From Dipteris shenzhenensis (taxonomy: Eukaryota; Polypodiophyta; Polypodiopsida; Gleicheniales): a stretch of 64,000 bases of DNA. Both the position numbers and the translations under genes were made by a program. The notes beneath the pieces are model-generated. The model was not told where the DNA came from and ran no database searches. It worked only from the letters and a program-made list of their open reading frames with translations. The stretch is taken from the NCBI GenBank assembly GCA_047967505.1, contig CM106539.1. One strand, 5' to 3'. How positions within the stretch are numbered: position 1 is the stretch's first letter; each line of letters begins with the position of its first letter. Shown here one piece after another: positions 20,001 to 30,834 of this stretch.

Positions 20001-20736
20001 CTACTATCCAAAGGCTTGAAGTTGAAAAAAGATTGGGTTTGGTCAGATGGGGTAGAATTTCAGTTCAAGGCAGCACTGTGAAGATGCTGCACATTTTGAA
20101 GAGCTATATAACAAACTTCTTCCCTTTTTGGTTGTGCTAGGTACTACTCTTTGACTAGTATTCGGATAATGTGGAGATTTTTTTGGCAAGGGAGAACATG
20201 ACGATGTTGATATAGTGATAAAGCATGCATTAACTGCTGAACAATTGGATGCAAATGGTGCGAAACTATAGAATGCTCATGAGGTTGTGGGCTGGTTGAC
20301 TTGGAAGATGGGAGAAGATGTGAAGAAAAGACTCTTCGTGGAAGTAAAGAAAGGTGATGTAGACAGGACTAAAGCATGGGATTGCCAGACCATCAAAACA
20401 ACTCGGTCAAGACATTGCATATTGGGTTTTAGTTGCAAAGATCCTAGACAAGTGCTAATCAAAGGTTTATTGTGCTTTTGTTCATTCTGCATAAATAAAA
20501 CATGGGACAAGTGCACCAATTTATCTCATGCAGGAACGTGGACCTTGCACAGGCTGCAACCATCAATGGACTGAATGCAAGAGCCATAGATGATGATATA
20601 GCATACCCAAATGGATAGAGACTAGGTGGCAGACATGCTTGAGATGGGTGACCATTTTGCCGTGCTCACGTCCCCTCAAAACGATGATGATGAGGATTAC
20701 TACATGGTGCTATGCAAGCAATGCAAAACAGTCCTA
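20001..20736 (+). other. Foreign segment replacing gypsy 2 RT (captured host fragment?)
   Basis: No retroelement motif is readable on either strand. On the plus strand there are coding-like stretches (ALTAEQLDANGAKL, VVGWLTWKMGEDVKKRLFVE, then FAVLTSPQNDDDEDYYMVLC). The latter two are separated by a region with intron-like features, ending in a pyrimidine-rich ATGCAG acceptor near 20534. This looks like a fragment of an unrecognised host gene in antisense to the element. Stops are present. Confidence 0.4.
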
Positions 20737-21240
20737 TCAGAGAAAGTCAAGGATAGCTCTAATGAAAATCATATACGTAGGAATGGCAAACTTTACTAAA
20801 TTCCCAATCGAAACATTTGATACAACAATTGTCTCTCCTTTTCCTTCGGCAAAAATCTTATGCTCCTTGTTTCTATGGGTAAAAACAAGGGTCCTTTCAC
20901 GCATCATAAGATGTAATCCCTTTCTATGGAGCCAATGAATCCCCAAAACTACATCATGATGCTTCGACAGTGAAATAGAAAACTCTTCTTGGTCCACATA
21001 ATCCTGAGTGTGGATTCTGAGCATCCCAATAAGGGGTGTGACTAGCACAGAATCTCCATGAAATATCTGCTCTACATCAAGGGATCGTCCAGACTCTTCT
21101 GTCTTGATTCCTAACCTCAAGGCTAGGTCTTTTGAGATGAAATTGTCTATAGCTCCTGCATCAAGCAGATCAACACGTTCTGGTCTCTTACTTTGCCCCA
21201 AGAGAGGCAAAGTTCTCTAGCCTTTGGATCGGCCACTCCC
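20737..21240 (-). pseudogene. Gypsy 2 aspartic protease
   Basis: An open frame of about 157 codons includes LLDAGAIDNFISKDLALRLG, in the place of the usual LVDSGATHNFIS of gypsy proteases. The catalytic D-S/T-G is changed to D-A-G, so the enzyme is predicted inactive. Downstream GIHWLHRKG corresponds to the conserved G-x-x-WL box. Confidence 0.85.
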
Positions 21241-21600
21241 CCTAGTACATCAAGGACTCCTCCTACCAAGGTCTTTGGCGGTTCTTTTGGCTTTTCCTAA
21301 AAGCTCGGAGGCTTTTCAGGGCATTGGGCAGCCACATTCCCCTCTGTTCCACAACGGAAACACTAACCTTCCTTCCGGAAGGTCTCAATCTGCTCTGGTG
21401 TGAGCTTAGGCTCACCCTTGTGGTTCCTGGATCTTAATTTTACAAATTGTTCATCAAGATCATCGTCTGGCACTTCAGAACTCCTTTTGCTAGGTCTCTT
21501 GGTGCTTGAACTTTCATGTTCTGCATCAATGCAGATTCTTAACTTGCAACTAAGATTGCAATCCACTCCAAAACTAGGCCTTGTGTAGCATCATTGCTGG
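21241..21600 (-). pseudogene. Gypsy 2 GAG C-terminus
   Basis: A basic region (STKRPSKRSSEVPDDD, RSRNHKGEPKLTPEQI) is followed by a zinc-knuckle-like CFRCGTEGNVAAQC. The conserved His is lost. One stop precedes the knuckle. Confidence 0.7.
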
Positions 21601-21904
21601 TAACAAATCATGGACAGATTCGCTGGTTTTGGAGCAGGGAATCAAGCATAGTTGATCGCAATTTCGGACAGCACCATAACTCACAGATGGAAACTAAGAA
21701 TTCTGCCTCAACTAAGAGGTGCTTGGAGTATTTTCTGATTGGTGCACTGGATAGCTATTTCAGGACAGAAATCGATGCTCTTCACCCCATAATCACCAAG
21801 AATTTGGGGCGGCCGACAAGAACAACCCTTCAGGGATTTTGGGACTGTCAAGAGGTTGAAATCTGCCCGAATCCTGCCTTTCCTAGCTCTGCTTGCGCTG
21901 GGCG

Positions 21905-22460
21905 AAATCTGTCAAGAGCCTTGAAAGAAAGAAAGAAAGAAAGATATATTAACGTCTGCAGGAGGCCTCACGGGCCTAAGGGACAAAGTGCTCAGAAAAA
22001 GTAAACTCATACAAGCCTCAATGGGCTGGAGCAAAGGGCGTGCTAGGGCCCTTGCTGAGTACAAATCTATGCTAGCAAAATCATATTCAATACTCAATCA
22101 ATCAAGTCCAACCTGAATCAAATCAATCTCGGGGATGGGACTCAAAAACCGAATCCCGGCACAATGATGGCTGTTTGGTGAGCTAAGAAAATATCTCGTA
22201 TCTGCATCTGACAAGTTGTCTCGTGCTATGGCTTAGGGGCGTGGTCTCCACAATATCTGAACTCTCTGGGCTATGTCCAGAATGACCCCTCGTCTCCTCG
22301 GTCCCCCCTGAGGAAAGCTGTGATGGGTCGGACCTCAATAGAATGTGCTCTACATACTCTCTATCCCGAGCGTGGTCTCTGCGTCCCTCTCTCGATAGCA
22401 CTGTTTCGGCTATCTCTGTTGCTGTTACAGGCTGCCCTCGTATCAACTAGCTCCTCCTTC
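21905..22460 (-). mobile_element. Fragment of unnamed repeat family U (3' end)
   Basis: The reverse complement aligns to about 33090-33580 over more than 400 bp with gaps. Shared phrases include CAAGGGCCCTAGCACGCCCTTTG-like sequence, GCTTGTATGAGTTT and the terminal TTAATATATCTTTCTTTCTTTC. The (CTTT)n-type end suggests a non-LTR 3' tail. Coding in this piece is open but unrecognised (RDREYVEHILLRSDPSQLSS). Confidence 0.65.
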
Positions 22461-23021
22461 TCTACTCCATTGTGTCATGGAGTAGACTCAAATGTATAGA
22501 AATCTTTGAGGCATCAGAATTTTTAATAATATTGAGTTTGATAAACATAATATTGAAAAAAGATGTATCGAATCCTTAGGCAGTCTGTCACCAAGATGTA
22601 AATACTCCAAAGAAAAAGATTTAAATGACCAATTATTTGATCATGATTAAATGCTCTCAATATATTTAATTGTGTTCAAAGAGAAATATTTGCTGGTCAA
22701 AGAATTGACTTCAATCAAAGAACCTAACTTCGGTTAGGAAGACTTGGTTTAATTAACCAAGATGTGCCAACTTCGGTTGGAGAGACTCGGCATTCATTAA
22801 AGTGCTTTGATGAATAATCAAGCCGATGAATAATCAAGCCTTTAATTTTTTATCGAGAAGAGTTAATCTCGGTTAACCCAAGAATCTGTTTATATGTTTG
22901 TGCACATTTATTAGAGGGGGACGCCCCAAGTGACTAGGATTAGTCAGAGTTTATATTATTTATTTGCATGCAAAAGAGCTAACCATTAATGGGTGCCATG
23001 GTTGTGCGCTTTAGTTATTTA
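22461..23021. other. AT-rich stretch without recognised gene
   Basis: Contains the right inverted arm (22586-22728) and repeated AACTTCGGTTAGGA/AACTTCGGTTGGAG phrases (about 22727-22790). No coding seen. Confidence 0.5.
22586..22728. repeat. Right arm of a dispersed inverted pair
   Basis: The reverse complement of 18016-18160 with moderate divergence. The two arms enclose the decayed gypsy element and the unnamed repeat fragment. They are inverted, so they cannot be the LTR pair of that element. Confidence 0.7.
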
Positions 23022-23467
23022 AGTTGGGGAACTGAAGGGAAAGCATGAAGTGAACACAAAATGAGAATTCTTGCTTATGGAATGAAGAAAGGTGAGGTCC
23101 TTATGTAGGCACCTCTTACATGATCACTGACATCACTGATGACCTCTGAGCTCCACAATCATCTCCTCAATCAGCTCCTAGATTCTCTCAATCATCCTAT
23201 GTGGCATCTACCACCACCTAACAGTGCTTATGGGCACCTAACTGTGCCTCTAGCACACACACATAGAAACCAAGGTGTGCCTGGGGCATACACCTTGAGA
23301 TATCCCATCATACCTCCCCTCAAGGGAATGCCTCAGGCTATGTTCAGGATACATCTAGTCTCATAGTTTCTCATGCCATCTTATGGTGATCAAGGATAAA
23401 TCTATGGCTAGGATCTCATGCTAGGAGGGGTTCCCAAGGGTGTGAAGTAAACAAAAGGGATACAAAA
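23022..23467 (-). mobile_element. Broken copy of gag-only element 2 (3' LTR and tail)
   Basis: An inverted relative of 16907-17326. It has a full-length LTR (23022-23310), the polypurine tract and about 155 bp of internal sequence. It stops at about 23467 where copia sequence begins. No GAG remains. Confidence 0.85.
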
Positions 23468-23589
23468 GACATTCTTGCACAGATTTGGAACAACAGCACA
23501 CCGGATATCACCTTCTCTTCTCCCACTCTGGTGATGAACAGAATGCTGCCAGCCCCCTTCACAGGGCATCCCGTACAGTCACCTTCGAG

Positions 23590-23665
23590 TCGGGATGGGT
23601 TCTTTCCATGTCTTGAACCACTCCTTGTTGGACATGTGTTTTGAGGTGCCACTGTCCACGTACCA
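23590..23665 (-). pseudogene. Copia 2 protease N-terminus
   Basis: It reads WYVDSGTSKHMSNKEWF, the copia protease active site (D-S-G-T/A-S-x-HM). The frame is broken soon after. Confidence 0.85.
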
Positions 23666-23911
23666 AGCCTCCTTCTAGTGACTCGCTACATGAGCGAGCA
23701 GTGCTCTATGAACAAGAGACGCTCTCCAAGAGTGACGCTAGCTATGTCTATCTTAGACTCCTTGCTACGGGACGACTCCTTTTTCTTTTGATCCGGCTTC
23801 TTCTTCTAGCCAACTCTACAAACCTGATTTGAATCGGAGTCGCTTTCTTTAAGAAGAACTTTTTCCTTCGATGTAAGAGAATCTAGAGCTGAGATCCGTG
23901 CTCTGATACCA

Positions 23912-24477
23912 TGTTGGAAACGAAGGATAGAATCACTCTAAAATCACAAGCTATGCAGAATAGGAACAGCTCCATCTCACTCACTCAATGATGCAGACCA
24001 CACACTAGAACCTTACTCAAAAGATAGACAGCATATACACGAGAGAGAACTCATATGTATTCCTCCAAATAGTGGGCAAAACCAAGCTCAGGGTGAGATA
24101 TCTAACAAGAAGCTGGCCAAGATGTGGAGCTCTCCTAGTAGACTACTCCTGCTCCGCACTACCTATCTGTAGGCTTCTATGGATGCTATGGCTGATGGAG
24201 AATGGAGGGGGGGAAGGGGGCTTTATATAGGGGCAGCCCCCCTTGAGCAGGCCGCGACCAGCAGGTTGGTCCTGCTATATGTGAGCAGATTGGAATGGGC
24301 CAATCAGACCCACGGGTTGGCCTATAAGTAGGGCCTCCCCTGGCTGCCATTTGCTGCTGCTTTCTGCATGTCATGCAGCCCATAGCCCCCCCAAAAACAT
24401 CACCCCCCCTCATGGCACAATGCCCCCTTGTCCCAACAAATCGGGGGCTCACAAGTGGGTGGCATTGACCTCCAACA
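23912..24477 (-). repeat. 5' LTR of copia element 2
   Basis: Ends TGTTGGAAAC and CTCCAACA. The primer-binding-site complement GCTCTGATACCA abuts its inner end. A TTTATATAGG promoter-like box lies near 24222. It is not the same family as the LTRs at 4217 and 61744. Confidence 0.85.
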
Positions 24478-25261
24478 TATCTGTGACGCATGGCTGAATG
24501 GCAGACACCTGATTGATTTTGGGTTTTTTTTGTGGTTTACGCCACCATATTCCGTCCCATGCTAATTTAGCATCCATTAATCCTGCCTGCCATGCTTGAT
24601 ATGTCAGAGCCTTGTGTCTGATCATCATGATACCAGCTACAAAGCTCAAGAACCATAGTAGCAATATATTTTCTGTTGTGTATTCTAAATGGTATCACAA
24701 GCCAAGATTTGAGCTAAAGGTCTACATGGTCTTATCACTTGCGCATAATGCATTTGCAAAACACACATGCACGTTCCATTGCCGGGACTCAGAAGGCAGA
24801 CAGCGTGACAGCTTAATCCACAGGTCTCAAACTTCCGAATATTAGCTTCACAAACAAACTCTGCAGCAAAGGCCACCCATCGTCCTGCTCCGAATTAATT
24901 GCTTAGAATCCCTGCTCAACAACTTCAAAAGGCCCCTCGATGTTTACCACATTTAGATTTCACCCTTTTTGATATACAAAACAACTTGAGTTCCGTGGAA
25001 ATTCTTCAGACTCGACATTAAAGAAAATTACCAAAGATAGCGGGAAAAAATATCAAGCATGAGACGCAATGAATGCATGTTACAAAAAATACGCCTAACC
25101 TAACTAACTGAGTAGAATTTTCATCCAACAAGAAGCCGCAGAATCTGCTCACGATATCTCTAACGCGCCAATTCAATTCCAAGAGAGAGCTCACTACCAA
25201 TGCTGTCCCAAGTCATCCAATAGCATTCCAATGGGAGAACTGAGCTAGCAAACACTTCTAC
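24478..25261. other. Non-repetitive intron 1 sequence next to exon 1
   Basis: No transposon motif or supported open frame. Composition is closer to the RNJ flank than to the repeats, so this is probably original intron sequence. Confidence 0.5.
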
Positions 25262-25514
25262 CTGGAAAAACGATAGGACGTCCAGACAATCGGCAAAGTA
25301 GGTTGTCATTCGTCGATGCCAATGCCTGCCATGCAGAACTCCGTAACCTGCCTGATCTTCTAGCAGGGAATAAGACACAATCTCTAGGTAAAAAACTGAG
25401 CTGGAACAAATGTCGTCTGAGGGAGGAATCCTTGATGCGCGAATGAGGTGGTTGCTTTACGATAATGAGGCCGCAGAGGGATGGCTCACGGAATGCGCTA
25501 ATCGAGAGGTCCAT
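25262..25514 (-). CDS. RNJ: RNase J candidate exon 1 (transit-peptide exon)
   Basis: This reading frame starts at an ATG (25514-25512) and gives 84 codons plus one nucleotide before a GT donor (G|GTAGAAG) at 25261. The peptide is basic and rich in Ser, Arg and Leu with few acidic residues, as expected of a plastid or mitochondrial transit peptide. It shows no conserved domain. The exon leaves one unpaired nucleotide, and exon 2 at 2283 needs exactly one to complete its first codon (giving Gly). With this join, all eight exons stay in phase. The identification rests on phase, strand, splice sites, composition and the lack of a better candidate nearby. Transit peptides are poorly conserved, so similarity could not be used. 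Alternatively it could be the first exon of an unrelated gene. Confidence 0.6.
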
Positions 25515-25760
25515 CTAAACTTGTGGGATGAAGGGTACAGATATATATTTCACCTATGTATTCTCTGAGTGTCTCTCTCTCTCGCTCCCTCTATCTGCCG
25601 CCCAACAGCCCGCAAGACATCACGAGAGGAGTCTCGTCGTAAAAGTACTGAGCAAGACACGAATTTGGTGCTTCTCCATGGCTGCAGAAGCACGGCGAGG
25701 GAGTGAGGGAGGGGCACCACGTGAATTCGATAGCGTCGACGGGAACCCAGCAAAAATCTG
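25515..25760 (-). promoter_or_regulatory. Presumed RNase J promoter and 5' UTR
   Basis: Upstream of the candidate ATG, reading on the minus strand, there is a TATATATA-like run (around 25541-25550), a GA-rich tract (about 25570-25595) and a perfect G-box CACGTG at 25718-25723, roughly 205 bp upstream. G-boxes are common in promoters of light-regulated plastid genes. The stretch is more GC-rich than its surroundings and free of transposon sequence. The transcription start is not determinable by eye. Confidence 0.4.
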
Positions 25761-25893
25761 TGAGAGAGTTCTTATCCACCGGTTCCTTAAACCCAAAATC
25801 TTGCAATGTTATGGAAAACACATTTATGTTAACCATAAACCTTGGTTTACAATTATGGTTTACAACCCACCACTCTTCACGAAAAACCTTTAA
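25678..25893 (+). CDS. Possible divergent small ORF or first exon, unrecognised
   Basis: A 72-codon frame starts at an ATG in a strong plant context (CCATGGCTG) and reads MAAEARRGSEGGAPREFDSV at its start. The first half has coding-like composition. The second half is AT-rich and may be intronic, with a possible GT donor near 25760. It lies head-to-head with the presumed RNJ exon 1 and shares the G-box. No family is recognised. It may simply be an open stretch in the RNJ promoter. Confidence 0.2.
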   Translation: MAAEARRGSEGGAPREFDSVDGNPAKICERVLIHRFLKPKILQCYGKHIYVNHKPWFTIMVYNPPLFTKNL

Positions 25894-27121
25894 ACAGTTA
25901 CAATGGAATTGTTTGCATGGTGGATTCAAGGGTTCCTTGTAATTTCAAAAGGTTTCTAGAAATTGAAAGTTTTAAGGTCATAGAGTTATTTTAAGGGAAC
26001 GAATAGGATTTGAAGGTTATTAAAGGTTTTAACATTATAAAATATAAATAAATAATTTTTAAATAGCTAAATCATGTCTTGTCTCTAATCTCCTCTCACC
26101 CAATTATATCAAAAGGAGTTTATTTTGATTGGTTGTACCATCGTCCCTTGCCCTTTCTCCTCTGTGTTACTCCAGCTCCTCATCTCCTGCATTGCTCCAA
26201 CTTTACTCCTCCTTCCTTGCTTCAGCTTCTCCTCCTTCCCTTCAAGCACCTTCCCCTCCTTCCCTTGTTCATTTCTTATGCATTGCATTGCTCTAGCTCC
26301 TCCTTCCCTCCAAGCACCTCGATTCTCCTCCTCCCCTCGTTCATAGTGCTTGAACTCTTTTCAAGTCCCACAATGCTTCAACTCTTTACACCCACATCAC
26401 GTCAAAGCATGCCCTTTTCATCCGTGAGGGCCCAAGCGTGAGAATCAACTTGCGCCATACTTCTTCAACTTGTCAAAAAGTTTCAAAGTAAGTAGCGTTT
26501 TGCGAATGTCATCGTTTCTTTCAAGTTGCCCGCGTTTTGGGTGTGATCGAAAACGAGAATAGCAATGCTTTTGAGTGTTGATTGGAAGAATGGTCACAAA
26601 CTTTTCACATGGATACACTGACACAACACACTGCACATTGAAGTTTTGAGTGAGGAATTATAATGCCTTAGTTGTCCTCTAGCCCACATATGTTTTCTGT
26701 TTTTATAAGACTGAGTCAATTCTGTGAAGGCCGATGGGGAGCAAGGTAATAGCTCTTCAGTAGTATCCTTTCAAACTTGATGAGTGTAAGTTTAATCTGG
26801 TGAAAGTTAACAGATGCAAATCATTAATTCGACTTAACAGTTGTTGGGTACCTATCATGTTGTGGTTGTACCTCTGCAGTCACTCAATTTTGTTTATGCA
26901 TTCCGTTTGCGATTCAAAGCACCCCTGTGGATAATATTTTATGATTGCTCGTAAAGCAGTATACTCCTTGGTTGGACTCCCTTGGCCACCAGTTGAACCC
27001 TAACCTTAGCTCACCATGCGCACGCCCAAGGATCATCATTTCCCAGATGCATTCAATACACCATGCGTAGGCATGGGCAGATACAGTTAATGAGCCAAAC
27101 TAGCCAAAAGTTAATGAGAGC

Positions 27122-27159
<38 letters not shown>

Positions 27160-28560
27160 CAAGGCCTTACCTAACATAGGCTATGCACACACAATAGTAA
27201 AACTCTAGCAAAGGGTTCAAAACCCAATACAATTTGATATGATTCACGACATTTCATCAATATAAGATGAATTTCAATAGATGCCTCTTCAAAACATTGA
27301 CCATATGAGAATAATCCACTATATGAATTTATGTACTCTTTTAATTCCACAATTATGTGACCTTTAAAAGGCATATTCTTGATACATGGAAAGGGATATG
27401 CTTAACACAGAGACCTATGTTTCTAAATACAAACATTCGATGGCCTTTAAGATCCTCATTTCAAGGAAATCCTATTGCTATTACAAATTGATATTTGGCA
27501 ATGTTGAAAGGAATATGACTTTCAAACCTCTTTGATCTCACATTTCAAAAAAATACAATATCTTGACGGACATTTGGGCTTGCATACTATAAAAAGTTTG
27601 AGTGTGATTCCTTTTTGGTTCAACCATGTAAATTTTGGGTGTGTGCCAAATCAAGCAATAAAAACAAAGTATACACAACTCATCAACCTATTTCTTCCCC
27701 TTCTCCTCAGATTTCGAAGAATAATCGTCACTAAAGTATAAAAAACCTAATATCATAGGAACAACAGCTTTATATTTTGTCTTCAACTGCATCAAAAACA
27801 TGTTGTTTGTTTGAGGCCAACCAACTAAAGAGTAAAGATAATTGAAAGGCTCCTAAAAATGTTGGATACATTATGTGACTTCAATGCATAATCATAATGA
27901 AGAAAGGGCACAGAACCTTGAAAACATAGGCAAGCTAATAATCTTGGTTAAAAAAACGAGGTGGAAATGGCAGTAGCTATAGCCCCTCAATTGCAACCAA
28001 ATATTGTTCTCAATGCAGATATTTGCTATATATAACTTGGAAAGTTCTAGAAAGAATGTTTCAAGGCTGTGAACAAAATTTCAATGAAGCCAAATCCTTT
28101 TTCATGTAAGAAATACTAACAATTCTTTCTTCGGGGATACTAGCCATTGTGAAATATGCTAGAAAGACACCTGTAAGTTATAAATATAACTTTCAACAAC
28201 ACAATCAATGTGAAGAAAGGAAACAAAGCATATTCAAAACCTCAAAAACATAGGAAAGTAAATAACTTGAAATGCTAGTAGCCGCAACCACCAAGAGTGG
28301 TCGTTATGAAAATAAATGTATATATACTAGTGACCATCGAGTGGTTGTTATCAAAAATAAAATTTTGAATATTCTTATTCAAAATAGATTACATAAAATG
28401 ATGTAATCTTATAATAATTGTTGCCCCATTATGGTATGCTTGAGTTGGGCTTAGATATCCAATCACATTCGTGATTTGGACATCGTCTTAACTTGAATCT
28501 TATGGATGCGTGTAATTTCTTTCTTTTATTGTTCTCCTTGGATTATGAATTATGTAAAGC
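25894..28560. other. Intergenic region without recognised genes
   Basis: AT-rich sequence with a pyrimidine-rich part (26125-26430) and a (TC)n run at 27125-27157. No coding or transposon protein could be supported. Confidence 0.55.
27125..27157. repeat. (TC)n microsatellite
   Basis: About 33 bp of CT repeat. Confidence 0.95.
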
Positions 28561-28757
28561 ATACGACATAGCCAGAAGTATTTGGGAGCACCTTATCCTT
28601 GTATAACAAGACTTCCCCCATGAAGAGGGTTTCTCTCGAAGTTTAGACACGATTGTTAGATCTTGCCAAGTCTTAATCGATGCGGGAGAATATCAATAAG
28701 CTTTAGGAACTTCAACATGAGATTCTTCAACCTAGGAAGGAGATTTCATATGAGGAT

Positions 28758-29090
28758 ATGGGCATTACCCTACTCTCTCACTTGACTTCTCAATATTCTA
28801 CCTTCTATTCATCATTAATTACTAGTGGTAGGATGAACACCTTGACGTGGGAGGAATTGGTACTAATGGTGCTAGATCAAGAGGAGAGGTTTCACAATTC
28901 CTCCCATGGTGGTGGCTCCGATGCTTTGGCAACTTCACAGCAGAGAAAGAATCAAGGTCGCCGGACCCCTAATACGAAGGACAAAAGCATAGAAGGAAGC
29001 ACTCAAGGCAGAGCGCTCATGCAATCACTCTGGCCAGAAAGGTGACTACTGGAGGAAGTGCCCTCTACAAACAACCAATAAGGGTACCAA
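28758..29090 (+). pseudogene. Copia 1 GAG C-terminal fragment
   Basis: It reads ITLLSHLTSQYSTFYSSLIT and TWEELVLMVLDQEERF, typical of the C-terminal part of copia GAG. A knuckle-like CNHSGQKGDYWRKC follows in another frame, where one Cys and the His have been lost. Confidence 0.8.
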
Positions 29091-29133
29091 TTCCTCCTCT
29101 GCTACCATTACTCCTGCCTTTGTTCACATTGAA

Positions 29134-29640
29134 ATGATTGATTCTCTAGCCTCCTCTGTTGGAGAGGGAGTAGTGGCTCTTCAAGTTAAAGATTTCAGGA
29201 TCTGGAATATTGACAGTGGGGCATCCGGTAACATGATCCCCTCTCCAATTGAACTCAAGGACTTTGTGATTTCAAGCGGAGATGTTTGTATTGGCAGTAA
29301 TTTTATCATCAAAGTACATGGCGAAGGCAGTCTCGACAATATCCTTAACAGTAAACGAGGGATACACTCTTCCGAGGTATTGTCTGTTCCCTCCCTTGGC
29401 TTTAATTTGGTATCTATTTATGAAACCTGATGCCTTAGTACCACTATTTTGTTTGATGAACACCTTATGGAGGCTAGGGATAAAGCTACTATCCAGGTAG
29501 TTTAGATTGGTACGGTGAATCATGGAATTTATAACTTGTTTACGCTTTCTTCAATCATGTCCTCCCTTCAAGGTGACCTGTGGCATTTTTGTTTTGGTCA
29601 CCTAAATGTTGAAGCACTACGTTGACCTGCCCGAGAACAG
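29134..29640 (+). pseudogene. Copia 1 protease and pre-integrase fragment
   Basis: The active-site motif IWNIDSGASGNMIPSP is present with an intact D-S-G. It continues to a stop at 29430. GDLWHFCFGHLN, the pre-integrase motif, follows at about 29572-29610. Integrase itself is not found. Confidence 0.85.
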
Positions 29641-30299
29641 ATGGCCCCCCCCTTGGTCTCCCTAATGTGGGTAGTAAGCATGGTCAATGCCATTCTTATA
29701 TTTGAAGGAAGTAACACTAGAGAGTGACCCAGACAGTGATCCAAATGATTCCCCACCTCTTAAGGAAACAAGGGCATGGTCCACCTCTCAGAAAGTACCT
29801 CGATGGCTAATTGAGACTCTTTATGACTCAAGCATCACATAAATCTCTTCTTCATGGATTTGTTGACGAATCTGGTGGGGACTCTAGCACTGTGCCAAAT
29901 GCTCTACCAATGGAAGGGAGAATGGCATGTATTCCCTTGGGAGCCTGGGAAGAGGAGCGTCATTGGGATATGGGGATGGTGTCTCATGTCCATGTCCTGC
30001 ATTCTAAAACCATGGTACCAGGAGCTACTATCCTCCACTAAAAGCTGGTTACAAAGGAGGGAGGGCCCTCATAAAAGGGGTCGCAAGGAGCCACAAGCCG
30101 ATTGCTAAGGACTCCAAGAAACTTAAAAACGGAAAAAGGGGCTGGTTTACATTTGCTCCAAATGCTCACGAGGTTTAGTGCTGGGGGCTAAGAGCAGCAG
30201 CTCTGGCTACTTCCCAAGAAACAATGCCTGGAAGAGGCCAATTTACACTATACATGAGCTCGATGGACAACACCAAAGGGCTTCCCACAGAGCTAAGGG

Positions 30300-30790
30300 A
30301 GCCTGTAGCCTACGAGCACCATCACTAGCAAAAGGAGGAGGGGAGGACCGGTGAAGAAAAGGGGGGAGAAAGAGGTGAGAAGGGAGAAGAGGCACAGAAG
30401 GGGCGGAAAAGGGGATGCGAGGGAGGAGAGAGAAGATGAGAAGGAGGCAAAACGGCAAGAGGGGATGGGAGGGAGCAAGAAGGTAGTGGGAGGAGGCGAG
30501 AGGGGTAAGGGGAGGTGACAAGGAGGCGGGGTGTAGGCAGAGGAGAGGTAGGCGAAGGGGTGGAGGAAGAGTGCAGGCAAAGGAGAGGGAGGCAGAAGGA
30601 GGTGGAGGGCTAGAGGAGGGATGAGAAGGTAGAGAAGATGCGGGATGAGGCAAGTGGGGAGGTGGGCGGGGAGGAGGCGGAGAGGAGGAGGCGAAGTGGG
30701 AAGAAGCAAGGAAGAGGAGGGGGGTAGAAAGTGATGGGAGGGGCTAAACGGCAGAGGTGAGGAGGAGGGGCAACGGAAGCATAAGGTGCT
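30300..30790. repeat. Purine-rich (GA/GGA) low-complexity tract
   Basis: About 490 bp are nearly all G and A on the plus strand. It sits where copia RT should be. Long open frames across it on either strand are artefacts of composition. Confidence 0.85.
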
Positions 30791-30834
30791 CAAAACACCT
30801 TTCTCTTACAGTCTAGGATCCAACTTCTAGGTTA

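Larger units (their letters stand above)
18290..21600 (-). mobile_element. Decayed Ty3/gypsy element 2, RT replaced
   Basis: Minus-strand pol and gag remains. From right to left they are the gag end with a degenerate zinc knuckle (about 21325-21366), protease (20737-21240), a ~730-bp non-retroelement segment (about 20005-20736), the RNase H end (19690-20000), integrase (18909-19676) and the integrase C-terminal domain (18563-18908). RT is absent. LTRs were not identified. Confidence 0.85.
23468..24477 (-). mobile_element. Copia element 2, 5' end only
   Basis: A 5' LTR at 23912-24477 (566 bp, TGTTGG...CCAACA), a primer-binding site at 23900-23911, then a GAG C-terminal remnant and protease. 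The element is cut at about 23467 by the junction with the broken gag-only element. The N-terminal GAG is missing, because only about 240 bp separate the primer-binding site from the protease. Confidence 0.85.
2284..25261 (-). other. Candidate RNase J intron 1 (22,978 bp, transposon-packed)
   Basis: The span between candidate exon 1 and exon 2 begins GTAGAAG and ends with a T-rich tract and CAG on the minus strand. It contains nearly every class of retrotransposon in the window, listed separately. In contrast, the other six RNJ introns are 99-416 bp. Near exon 2 (2290-2838) and near exon 1 (24478-25261) the sequence is non-repetitive as far as I can see and probably represents the original intron. 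Confidence 0.55.

Noticed and set aside
17990-22760. LTR pair for gypsy 2
   Set aside because: The two similar arms are in inverted orientation, which excludes an LTR pair.
30243-30793. Long Ser/Pro/Leu frames on the minus strand
   Set aside because: Produced by a purine-rich low-complexity tract.
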